Shown here one piece after another: positions 35,445 to 42,939 of a stretch of 42,939 nt of DNA (its first letter is position 1; every line of letters begins with the position of its first letter). Origin of the DNA: Vibrio genomosp. F10 str. ZF-129 (GTDB lineage Bacteria; Pseudomonadota; Gammaproteobacteria; Enterobacterales; Vibrionaceae); assembly GCF_000287055.2 (NCBI RefSeq), contig NZ_AJYQ02000064.1:62792-105730 (forward strand). The letters run 5' to 3'. The notes beneath the pieces were generated by a model. The model worked only from the letters and a program-made list of their open reading frames with translations. It did no database searches and was not told the origin of the DNA. Position numbers and translations under genes: made by a program.

Positions 35445-35450
35445 CTAGGC

Positions 35451-36143
35451 TTACCATGGCAATTGAGTGCCATCGTAGACAAAAAATGAACCTGAATGCT
35501 TAAGTTTTAAATTGTCGATAACATTAAGCATGCCTGTAACACTCTCTTTTACTGTTACCTTGCCTTCCTTTCCGCCCATATCGGTTTGTACCCAACCAGG
35601 ATGAATTGCCATAGTCTTCACGCCCTCATCGGACAGTTCACAGGCCAGAGATTTAATTATTTGGTTGAGAGCGGCTTTTGATGCGCGATAACTGTATCGA
35701 CCACCAGAGCGGTTGTCATCGATGCTAGCGAGTATCGAGGTCATCCCGATGATGGTTCTATCTTCGCCAGCAAGAATATTATTAAGTAAAGCTTGCGTGA
35801 TTAACATGGGCGCAATGGTGTTGACCTTTAATACATTTATCCACTCTTTTTGCCCCATGTTGCCTAGGCTTTCACATTCATCTCCGCTCACTCCTGCGTT
35901 ATGAATAAGTACATCAATGGCGGTATCTGCAAATTTTTCTGTCAAAGCGAGAATATGGGATTCATTACTCACGTCCAACGTATGAATACCAATCGTTGGA
36001 TAAGTTTGTGCCAAAAGAGACAACGCCTGAGCGGTGTTAATGTCACGACAGCATGCAATCACACGCCATCCACGCAGAGCGTATTGTTTAACCAGTTCGA
36101 GTCCTAAGCCTCGATTGGCGCCAGTGATAAAAACCGTTTTCAT
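35451..36143 (-). CDS. Short-chain dehydrogenase/reductase (CsgA-like)
   Basis: NAD(P)-dependent SDR of 230 residues. Cofactor motif TGANRGLG (7-14), NAG (82-84), catalytic S136 and Y152-x3-K156 are in place. The short length and HPGWVQTDMGG near the C-terminus are like C-factor-type SDRs. It is 83 nt downstream of the MFS gene on the same strand and may share its transcript and LysR control. Substrate unknown. Confidence 0.9.
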   Translation of the reverse strand: MKTVFITGANRGLGLELVKQYALRGWRVIACCRDINTAQALSLLAQTYPTIGIHTLDVSNESHILALTEKFADTAIDVLIHNAGVSGDECESLGNMGQKEWINVLKVNTIAPMLITQALLNNILAGEDRTIIGMTSILASIDDNRSGGRYSYRASKAALNQIIKSLACELSDEGVKTMAIHPGWVQTDMGGKEGKVTVKESVTGMLNVIDNLKLKHSGSFFVYDGTQLPW

Positions 36144-36226
36144 TGTGAGGTTCCTAAGTTGATTCTAAGTAAGAATGAGTTGGCCAATGCAGTGCACTGA
36201 CCAACTTGTAACCATTGTCGTGATGC

Positions 36227-37423
36227 TTACTTTACAAGTACGTTTGCTTGTTCCCACTGACTTTCTGCACGTTTATCTAGGTGTCCACTGATTCGAGTAA
36301 GAATGAGCGCAACGAGCACGATCACTGCACCAATCCAAGGCGTATGCATTAAGCCCATTTCTGACACAATCATACCGCCGCCCCAAGAACCAAGGGCAAT
36401 GCCCACGTTAAACGCCGCAATATTCAAACCAGAGGCGACATCGACCGCATCGGGGGTGAATTTTTCAGCCAGTTTGACCACATACACTTGCAGGCCAGGA
36501 ACATTACCGAATGCAAAGGCGCCCCAAACTAAAATGGTTGCTACCGCGGCGATAGGGTTAACGGCAGTAAAGTTAAATATCACTAGGACAGTAGCGAGCC
36601 CTGAAAAAATAATCGTTAGCGCTTTAATTGGCCCCATCTTATCGGCCATTTTGCCGCCCCAAATATTACCAATCGCCACGGATACACCGTAGACCAACAT
36701 GATTAGGCTGATTGCATTGGCGCTGAACCCTGTTTCCTGTTGCAAGATTGGCGCAAGGAAAGTGAAAGCGGTAAATGTGCCGCCGTAACCCAGTGCCGTG
36801 ATCGCATACACCAGTAGTAGCCTTGGTTGAGTGAGCACTTTTAGCTGCGATGACAGTTTCGCTGCGGCTGGCTGTTTTAGGTTGCTTGGTACTAAGAAAG
36901 TACTGCCAATCAACGCAATCAGTCCTAATATCGCAACAATCAGAAAAGTCGATTGCCAACCAAAGGTTTGACCGATGTAAGTACCGAGCGGCACACCTGT
37001 TACTAATGCCACGGTCAATCCGGTGAACATAATCGCAATCGCGCTGGCGGCTTTTTCTTTGGGTACAAGTCCTGTGGCAATAGTAGAGCCAATAGAGAAA
37101 AACACACCATGGGCTAAACCAGTTAAAATGCGAGCAACGACAAGGGTGTTGTAACCAGGTGCTTGCCATGCCAATAAATTACCTGCCACAAACAGTGACA
37201 TAACAGTAATGAGTACGTGCTTACGGTTCCACTTTCCCGTTAGCGCAGTTAAAACAGGTGCGCCAATGGCAACACCTAATGCATAAAGGCTCACAAGTAG
37301 CCCTGCGGATGGCAGTGAGACATTTAAGTCAGAAGCCATAGTCGGGAGTAGCCCCACGATCACAAACTCCGTTGTTCCGATAGCAAAGGCGCTGAGCGTC
37401 AATGCGAGAAGTGCTAATGGCAT
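36227..37423 (-). CDS. MFS exporter, DHA1 type (AraJ/YdhP-like)
   Basis: Major facilitator of 398 residues with twelve predicted helices. LSAFAIGTTEFVIVGLLPTMASDLNV in helix 1 and GKWNRKHVLI in the loop 2-3 motif are typical of the AraJ/CmlR drug-proton antiporters. GPIKAL in the second half and ALGSWGGG support this. It is divergent from a LysR regulator, and a 28-bp sequence in the gap recurs before the OYE genes. It probably exports a toxic compound or metabolite handled by the reductases. Confidence 0.9.
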   Translation of the reverse strand: MPLALLALTLSAFAIGTTEFVIVGLLPTMASDLNVSLPSAGLLVSLYALGVAIGAPVLTALTGKWNRKHVLITVMSLFVAGNLLAWQAPGYNTLVVARILTGLAHGVFFSIGSTIATGLVPKEKAASAIAIMFTGLTVALVTGVPLGTYIGQTFGWQSTFLIVAILGLIALIGSTFLVPSNLKQPAAAKLSSQLKVLTQPRLLLVYAITALGYGGTFTAFTFLAPILQQETGFSANAISLIMLVYGVSVAIGNIWGGKMADKMGPIKALTIIFSGLATVLVIFNFTAVNPIAAVATILVWGAFAFGNVPGLQVYVVKLAEKFTPDAVDVASGLNIAAFNVGIALGSWGGGMIVSEMGLMHTPWIGAVIVLVALILTRISGHLDKRAESQWEQANVLVK

Positions 37424-37548
37424 ATCGTTTACTCTCTTATATTAGGTTTTAGTACACTGCAGCGAATGTGCTTATCCACGTGTCGCTGTCTCGTGATTTG
37501 ATGAGAGGATTGTGTACGAAGATGATATTGTAAAAAACAGCTTGTTTA

Positions 37549-37576
37549 ACAAATTATATTTGTTATAAATGCAATA
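37549..37576. promoter_or_regulatory. LysR operator copy 1
   Basis: A 28-bp sequence whose reverse complement is identical to 38623-38650. The core is the palindrome ACAAAT-N3-ATTTGT, with a T-N11-A arrangement as in LysR sites. It lies between the divergent MFS and LysR genes. Confidence 0.75.
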
Positions 37577-37610
37577 ATGCACATTGACCGTTGGAAACAG
37601 GAAAGAAAGC

Positions 37611-38492
37611 ATGCGCACAAAATCGGACGATTTAGAAATTCTACTTACTGTCGTTGATACTGGCGGGTTTACGGCGGCAGCAGATAATCTAGATATACAG
37701 GTGGCACGAGTATCACGAGCGGTGAGTAAGGTTGAAGGCCAACTTGGTGTAACGATATTAAACCGAACCACAAGACGGATCGAGTTAACCGATGAAGGGC
37801 GGCAATTTGTTGAGTCGGTGCGAATAGGCCTGATGCAATTACAACAAGCGGAAGAAGATATTATTTCCCGTGGGGAATTGCCCAAAGGCCGTTTACGTGT
37901 CGACGCGGCTAGTCCGTTTGTGTTTCATCAACTAGTGCCATTGGTGCAATCATTTAATCAAGCCTATCCCGATATTGAGTTGGAGCTGACCTCTAATGAA
38001 GGTTTTGTAGATTTACTAGAAAAGAAAACCGATATTGCTATTCGTATCGGTGCATTAAATGATTCAACCTTACACGCTAGATCTCTTGGCCGAAGTTTAC
38101 TTCACATTGTTGCTTCACCTGATTATTTATCAAAGCGCGGCTTTCCAAGTAAGAGTAGTGATTTGGAACATCACGATACCATTGGCTTTTCAGCACCAAA
38201 AACACTCAATGAATGGCCTTTGAAAGGATTTTCAGGGCTTACTCCAACGCTGATCTCAAGTAACGGTGAAACAGTGAGACAGCTCGCGTTGATGGGAAAT
38301 GGAATCGCCTGTCTATCGGGCTTTATGGTGAAAAAAGACATTGCGGAAGGAAGATTAATTGTGTTGTTAGAAGGTGAAAAAATCGGCAACTCAGGCAGAG
38401 AGCAAATCAATGCGGTTTACTACAAGTCTTCTTCTGTTGCCAAGCGGATTTCTGCTTTTATCGATTTTATTCAGCCGAAACTGGATCTGTAA
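37611..38492 (+). CDS. LysR-family transcription regulator
   Basis: Regulator of 293 residues; the ATG at 37611 follows AGGAAAG. The winged helix (about 5-62) reads LEILLTVVDTGGFTAAADNLDIQVARVSRAVSKVEGQLG and LLNRTTRRIELTDEG in pieces, an OxyR-type DNA-binding region. The effector domain (about 90-290) has two periplasmic-binding-like lobes without visible redox Cys pair. It is divergent from the MFS gene and upstream of two OYE genes. Identical 28-bp sites at both flanks suggest it controls all. Confidence 0.9.
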   Translation: MRTKSDDLEILLTVVDTGGFTAAADNLDIQVARVSRAVSKVEGQLGVTILNRTTRRIELTDEGRQFVESVRIGLMQLQQAEEDIISRGELPKGRLRVDAASPFVFHQLVPLVQSFNQAYPDIELELTSNEGFVDLLEKKTDIAIRIGALNDSTLHARSLGRSLLHIVASPDYLSKRGFPSKSSDLEHHDTIGFSAPKTLNEWPLKGFSGLTPTLISSNGETVRQLALMGNGIACLSGFMVKKDIAEGRLIVLLEGEKIGNSGREQINAVYYKSSSVAKRISAFIDFIQPKLDL

Positions 38493-38622
38493 ATCGTGTA
38501 CAGCGAGGTAACTTTGTACCCCGCTTAGGATATTTCTTCTGACATCTTGGACAAAACAGTTACCTATAAAAGCCGATGAGACATCGACATCCAAAAAGAT
38601 CATTGCTTGAGCATGCTTAGAC

Positions 38623-38668
38623 TATTGCATTTATAACAAATATAATTTGTCTTTGTTGCTATAAATGC
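38623..38668. promoter_or_regulatory. LysR operator copy 2 with outer dyad
   Basis: Exact inverted copy of 37549-37576 at 38623-38650. A larger dyad, GCATTTATA (38627-38635) with TATAAATGC (38660-38668), encloses it. It lies 51 nt before the first OYE start codon. Confidence 0.75.
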
Positions 38669-38718
38669 TTGGTGATTTATTTGCTAGTATGCCCCTATCA
38701 AATGAAGAGGGCTCAATT

Positions 38719-39816
38719 ATGTCACTATCACTGTTTCAACCATTCACACTGGGTGGTCTCACACTCAAAAACCGCATTGTCATGCCACCGATGACACGCT
38801 CCAGAGCAAGTCAACCTGGGGATGTTGCTAATGAAATGATGGCGACCTATTACGCTCAGAGAGCCAGTGCAGGTTTAATTGTCTCCGAAGGCACACAAAT
38901 TTCACCAAATGCAAAAGGCTATGCGTGGACGCCAGGTATTTATACACCTGAGCAGATTGCAGGCTGGCGTAAAGTAACTCAAGCAGTGCATGCAGAAAAT
39001 GGCGCAATTTTCGCTCAGCTCTGGCATGTGGGCAGAGTCACTCACACAGATAACATCGGTGGTGAGCAACCGATTTCTTCATCAGCGTTAAAAGCAGAAA
39101 ACGTAAAAGTATTCGTTGATAATGGCAGTGATGAACCAGGTTTTGTTGATGTCGTGCAGCCTAGAGCAATGACAAAAGCAGATATTCAACAAGTCATCGC
39201 AGATTATCGTCAAGCGGCATTGAATGCGATTGAAGCAGGTTTTGATGGCATTGAACTGCATGCGGCGAATGGTTATTTGATCAACCAATTCATTGACTCC
39301 GAAGCTAACAACCGCAGTGATGAATACGGCGGTAGCCTGGAAAATCGTCTTCGTTTTCTTGATGAAGTCGTTGCAGCAATGGTGGACGCAATTGGCGATA
39401 ACCGCGTTGGTGTGCGCTTGGCACCTTTAACAACCTTAAATGGTACTGTTGATGCTAACCCTATCGAGACTTATACCGCTGCTGCTGCGTTACTCAATAA
39501 ACATCATATCGTGTACCTACATATTGCTGAAGTCGATTGGGATGACGCCCCTGATACGCCAGTCTCTTTCAAACGTGCCTTACGTGAAGCTTATCAAGGT
39601 ACTTTGATTTACGCAGGTCGTTATAATGCGGAAAAAGCAAAGCAAGCTATTGATGACGGACTGGCAGACATGATCGGCTTTGGTCGGCCTTTTGTGGCGA
39701 ATCCCGATCTGCCTGAACGACTCCTTCACGGCTACCCGTTCGCAGAGCACGATCCAAACACCTTGTTTGGTGGCGGCGAAAAAGGGCTGATTGATTATCC
39801 AACGTATAAAGCTTAA
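38719..39816 (+). CDS. Old Yellow Enzyme-family ene-reductase (NemA-like)
   Basis: FMN-dependent NAD(P)H oxidoreductase of 365 residues. The ATG at 38719 follows GAAGAGGG; an ORF extension upstream would cross the operator. FPF-barrel marks are present: LTLKNRIVMPPMTRSR, the FMN strand AQLWHVGR, and the substrate pair H181/N184 with Y186 in ELHAANGYL. EYGGSLENRLRF and GFGRPFVANPDL complete the pattern. It reduces activated alkenes, nitro compounds or quinones. A second OYE follows 9 nt later. Confidence 0.93.
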   Translation: MSLSLFQPFTLGGLTLKNRIVMPPMTRSRASQPGDVANEMMATYYAQRASAGLIVSEGTQISPNAKGYAWTPGIYTPEQIAGWRKVTQAVHAENGAIFAQLWHVGRVTHTDNIGGEQPISSSALKAENVKVFVDNGSDEPGFVDVVQPRAMTKADIQQVIADYRQAALNAIEAGFDGIELHAANGYLINQFIDSEANNRSDEYGGSLENRLRFLDEVVAAMVDAIGDNRVGVRLAPLTTLNGTVDANPIETYTAAAALLNKHHIVYLHIAEVDWDDAPDTPVSFKRALREAYQGTLIYAGRYNAEKAKQAIDDGLADMIGFGRPFVANPDLPERLLHGYPFAEHDPNTLFGGGEKGLIDYPTYKA

Positions 39817-39825
39817 GGGGGAAGT

Positions 39826-40914
39826 ATGTTTAAGGTATTTAAAGGTCATGAACTTGAGACTAGAAACCGTATCGCTATGGCGCCGATGACTCGCTCGCGC
39901 ACGTCTCAACCAGGTGATGTGCCAAACGAGATGATGGCAACCTACTACCGTCAGCGTGCCAGCTCTGGTTTGATTGTCACAGAAGGCGCTCCTGTCTCAG
40001 CGGTAGGTCGGGGCTACTCTATGACGCCAGGTATTTACACAGAAGAACACATTGAAGGCTGGAAGAAAGTGACTCAGGCTGTTCATGAGGAAGGGGGGAA
40101 GATATTTATCCAACTTTGGCATGTGGGGCGACGCAGTCATTCCGATATTTCAGGTTCACAACCCCTAGCACCATCAGCGATAAAAATTCCAGATCAGGTC
40201 TTCGGCCCATTACCTGAAGGCGGGTTTGGCATGGTGGAAACCCAGCAGCCAAAAGCAATGAGTGCAGATGAAATCCAAGCAACCATTGCCGACTTTGCTC
40301 AAGCTGCAAGAAATGCTGTTGAAGCAGGGTTTGATGGTGTTGAAGTTCATGCTGCGCATGGTTACTTGTTTGATACCTTTTTACGTTTAGAAAGCAACCA
40401 AAGAAGTGATCAATATGGTGGCAGCCAAGAGAATCGCATGCGCTTTTTGGTTGATACGTTGCAAGCACTTACCGACGAAATTGGTGGGGAAAGAGTTGCG
40501 GTTCGTCTGTCTCCTCATATCGGAGAGGGTTTTGCTGGGGATGATGTTGAAATTGTTCCGCTAACGTTAGCATTGCTGGAAAAACTACAACTGATGAACC
40601 TTGCGTATGTGCATTTTTCAGAAAACATATCACGCTATGTAGAGGTGCCTGAAGAGTTTCGCCAGCAAGTACGCCGAATATACTCTAATCCAATCATGGT
40701 TGCAGGAAAGTTGACCAAGCAATCTGCCCAACAGTTGCTAGATAAGCAGTATGCTGATTTCGTTGCCTTTGGTACTCCTTTTGTAACGAACCCTGATTTA
40801 GTCGCCCGATTTGCTCATGATTTACCATTGGCCGAGTTTGATGCCGATGCTAGGTTGACCTTGTATGGGGGCGGAGCCGAAGGCTACGTCGATTATCCAA
40901 CTTATCAAGCCTAA
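39826..40914 (+). CDS. Old Yellow Enzyme-family ene-reductase, second copy
   Basis: Paralogue of the preceding gene, 362 residues, with KGHELETRNRIAMAPMTRSRT at the start and the substrate pair H175/H178 with Y180 in EVHAAHGYL, a His-His rather than His-Asn pair. QYGGSQENRMRF and AFGTPFVTNPDL are intact. GGGG before the ATG is the ribosome site. Tandem copies with different active-site pairs probably differ in substrate range. An imperfect hairpin follows. Confidence 0.92.
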   Translation: MFKVFKGHELETRNRIAMAPMTRSRTSQPGDVPNEMMATYYRQRASSGLIVTEGAPVSAVGRGYSMTPGIYTEEHIEGWKKVTQAVHEEGGKIFIQLWHVGRRSHSDISGSQPLAPSAIKIPDQVFGPLPEGGFGMVETQQPKAMSADEIQATIADFAQAARNAVEAGFDGVEVHAAHGYLFDTFLRLESNQRSDQYGGSQENRMRFLVDTLQALTDEIGGERVAVRLSPHIGEGFAGDDVEIVPLTLALLEKLQLMNLAYVHFSENISRYVEVPEEFRQQVRRIYSNPIMVAGKLTKQSAQQLLDKQYADFVAFGTPFVTNPDLVARFAHDLPLAEFDADARLTLYGGGAEGYVDYPTYQA

Positions 40915-40919
40915 TACAC

Positions 40920-40956
40920 CAGGTACCAAGGACGATAACTCTTTGGTGCCTGACCT
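40920..40956 (+). terminator. Weak terminator or attenuator after OYE genes
   Basis: CAGGTACCAA and TTGGTGCCTG (40943-40952) pair with one mismatch around a 13-nt loop, followed by ACCTTTTC. It separates the OYE pair from the dehydrogenase-like gene. Confidence 0.5.
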
Positions 40957-40980
40957 TTTCATTAAGCGAGTGGAAGTGAT

Positions 40981-41923
40981 ATGGAACCCTATCGAATTTG
41001 GCAATATCAAACTGAGAAACACAGTCTTGTTTTAGGTAAGGCTGAAAGAGCAGCTTTAGATGACAGCGAAATCTTAGTACAAAACAAAGCGATTGGTATT
41101 AACCCTGTGGATTGGAAATTTATTAAAGCCAATCCTTTAAATTGGCCGAATGGCCATGTTCCATGGTGTTGATGGTGCAGGCGTCGTCGTACAAGTAGGT
41201 TCTAAAGTTGATCCCAGTCTAATTGGCCGTCGAGTGGCATATCATGGTTCACTAAATCGCCATGGTAGCTTCGCTGAATATACTGTTTTGAACGTTGAGC
41301 GAGTGATGACACTACCTGAGAGCCTATCTTTTGAACTTGCCGCGGCACTGCCTTGTCCGATGCTAACTGCGTGGCAAGCATTTGAAAAAATTCCATTAAC
41401 CCGACAAAGAGAAGTGCTTGTCGTTGGTTTTGGCGCGGTGAATAATTTGTTATCCCAGATCCTTGTCAGAGCGGGTTATATCGTTGATGTTGTCTCCGCG
41501 AGTCTGAGCGAAGAGCGAGCCAAAAGCTTAGGTATTCGCCAAGTTTATCGGGAGCAATCTCAAATCGACATGAAATACTTCGCCATTTTTGATGCGGTGA
41601 GTGGGGAAAATGCCGCCCATTTAGTGCCGCTGTTAAGAGCGAATGGACATATTGTCTGCATTCAAGATCGTATTGCTAAACCCATTGACCCTCCATTTAC
41701 GCGCACTATTTCTTACCACGAAATAGCCCTTGGAGCGTTACATAATTTTGGTGATAAAGATGATTGGCATACATTAATGCAAAATGGTGAAGCGCTGCTT
41801 GAGCGTATTGAAAATGGGAGTGTTGAAGTTAGTATTCCTGTCACTTTTAAATTCGAGCAGATGCTTGATGCGTTGAAACACAGTGAAACCACAAAACGAA
41901 AAACCGTGATTACATTGAGTTAG
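40981..41923 (+). pseudogene. Medium-chain dehydrogenase/quinone oxidoreductase, frameshifted
   Basis: Zinc-less MDR (NADPH:quinone reductase-like) protein in two frames. The first (40981-41172) ends [10 protein letters not shown] and stop; the second continues [28 protein letters not shown] to [21 protein letters not shown] (cofactor region). Removing one T at 41164 joins them as GHVPGVDGAG and gives a 313-residue gene of normal length. The cofactor motif is GFGAV, not the usual GAxGGVG. It follows the OYE genes with 66 nt between and may belong to their operon. Confidence 0.85.
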
Positions 41924-42099
41924 ACTGCGCAATTTATCCTTTTGCTGGGAGTCACATAGCGCTTACTTCCTACACTTTGCTTGGATAGTTGTTCTAATTG
42001 CTGATATTGAGTAAGACTCATCTTTGCAACGTCGTTTAAAATTGTGGTCTAAATAATTTTGACCACACTCTTACTAGCAGATGCGATACTAATAGCAAT

Positions 42100-42227
42100 C
42101 CAACCAACGAAGAATTCGTGATTGCTCAACAGTCGGTAGAACTACTGTAATTTACTTTAAAAACAGATGGTTAAAAGCGAGCTTAGTGCTCGCTTTTTTT
42201 GTGCTCATATGTTGGATAGACCATCGC
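42100..42227 (+). repeat. ackA-tail copy D (with terminator)
   Basis: Seventeen codons (42100-42150) read PTNEEFVIAQQSVELL and stop, identical in protein to the native ackA end; six codons differ, all synonymous. A strong hairpin with 10-bp stem and loop TTAGT (42173-42197) and T run follows. The 86 nt from 42142 to 42227 match copy B. The gap 41924-42419 holds no gene. Confidence 0.92.
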
Positions 42228-42419
42228 TAAGTGGCCTTATAGCGAGATAGTCAAAACTCATTCTATTGACTTCGGCAAATCATTTTGTAGCTTCAAACTA
42301 GTGATGTTAGGGCTGGCTTGTGATGCCCCAAAAACGCCTAGAATTGAACTTGCAAGGTTTCAGATACAAAAAGTAATAGATGCGACGATCTAGCCCCATC
42401 GCCCTCAATGAAATTAAGA

Positions 42420-42939
42420 CTATTGCTTGAATGTAGTGCGCCACTGAATCGGCGATACATGAAAAGCCGATTTAAAGTGCTTTCTGAATACACTGTCAGA
42501 GCCAAAACCCGCTTGCTCTGCAACTTGAGGAACAGATAACTTAGTGGTTTCTAGTAGGCGTTGGCTGAGCACCAAGCGTTTATTTTGCAACCATTCACCA
42601 AATGTACAGCCATAGGTAGCTTTAAACTGGCGTGTGAAGGTTCTTTTGCTCATCGCACAGCGCTCAGCGACTGCATCTAGTGAGTGAGGCAGATGGACGT
42701 TTTGTTCGACATGCTCAATCACAAGGCTAATACTTGTCTCTGTAAGAGGTTTTATGTTGACTGGTGCTGGTATGTATTGCTGCTGTCCACCAGTACGAGA
42801 TGGCGCAGTCACCATCTTACGTGCGAGATCATTCGCAAGCTCACTACCACACAAACGGCGCACTATATGTAGACAACAATCGAGTGAAGCAGCTACTCCA
42901 GCAGAGGTAATGATAGTCTCATGTTCAACAAATAGAGGG
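42420..42939 (-). CDS. GlxA-family AraC regulator, cut by window end
   Basis: The frame stays open to the right edge, so the N-terminus is missing. The visible part starts PLFVEHETIITSAGVAASLDCCLHIVRRLCG, the end of a DJ-1/PfpI-type (GATase1-like) sensor as in FtrA and GlxA regulators, then a double AraC helix-turn-helix (SLDAVAERCAMSKRTFTRQFKATYG and QVAEQAGFGSDSVFRKHFKSAF in pieces). At least 172 residues are present. It lies just beyond tail copy D and is probably the cargo of the next block. Confidence 0.88.
   Translation of the reverse strand, partial: PLFVEHETIITSAGVAASLDCCLHIVRRLCGSELANDLARKMVTAPSRTGGQQQYIPAPVNIKPLTETSISLVIEHVEQNVHLPHSLDAVAERCAMSKRTFTRQFKATYGCTFGEWLQNKRLVLSQRLLETTKLSVPQVAEQAGFGSDSVFRKHFKSAFHVSPIQWRTTFKQ

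Noticed and set aside
29505..42227. Integron attC/VCR-type cassettes as explanation of the tail copies
   Set aside because: The copies lack the paired RYYYAAC/GTTRRRY ends of attC sites and the blocks hold several genes in mixed orientation; no integrase is present.
1..42939. Insertion sequences, prophage, CRISPR array, tRNA or rRNA
   Set aside because: No transposase, integrase, regularly spaced repeat array, or RNA gene sequence was recognised on either strand.

Overview
The window looks like chromosomal DNA from a Vibrionaceae bacterium, most likely a Vibrio. Reasons: moderate GC, a DUF2999 protein, MiaE, a MipA/OmpV locus beside a two-component system, and a VctC-like siderophore ATPase remnant. 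No rRNA, tRNA, transposase, integrase or CRISPR array was found. Most genes sit in small clusters next to their own regulator.

Layout. (1) 65-985: CIA30-family secreted protein and a small Trp-rich protein. (2) 1255-9982: an OmpR-family two-component system faces an operon for DUF2141, RND adaptor, RND pump and MipA/OmpV, with a divergent DUF418 membrane protein. A CTTACA-N4-CTTACA box sits 21 nt before a -10-like hexamer at all three promoters, so this looks like one envelope regulon. (3) 10000-12999: DCC thiol protein, flavin reductase, PPC/DUF296 protein, S4 RNA-binding protein and DUF924 protein. (4) 13134-19410: GntR/UTRA regulator and a divergent six-gene operon: binding protein, cytosolic alkaline-phosphatase-superfamily hydrolase, two permeases, ATPase and HAD phosphatase. 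It resembles Salmonella phnRSTUV-WX in logic but has different enzymes, so it is probably import and intracellular hydrolysis of an organophosphorus compound. (5) 19508-24632: AraC/MATE pair, siderophore ATPase remnant, two small proteins, and a TetR/AhpD-like pair with three clear operators. (6) 24820-27925: HD-GYP protein, DUF2999, MiaE and CueR. (7) 28362-42939: ackA without pta, followed by blocks of accessory genes.

The most unusual structure is downstream of ackA. The last codons of ackA and its terminator recur at about 32.1, 35.2 and 42.1 kb. In the 35.2 and 42.1 kb copies nearly all differences from ackA are synonymous (6 of 7, and 6 of 6), so they look like tails of real ackA alleles from other strains. 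The copies separate blocks with unrelated cargo: a chemoreceptor; RsgA, GNAT fragment and MerR-methyltransferase; SDR, MFS, LysR, two Old Yellow Enzymes and a broken dehydrogenase; then a GlxA-type regulator. This suggests repeated acquisition of DNA at the ackA 3' end.

Functions are assigned from motifs and family resemblance read by eye; no database search was run.
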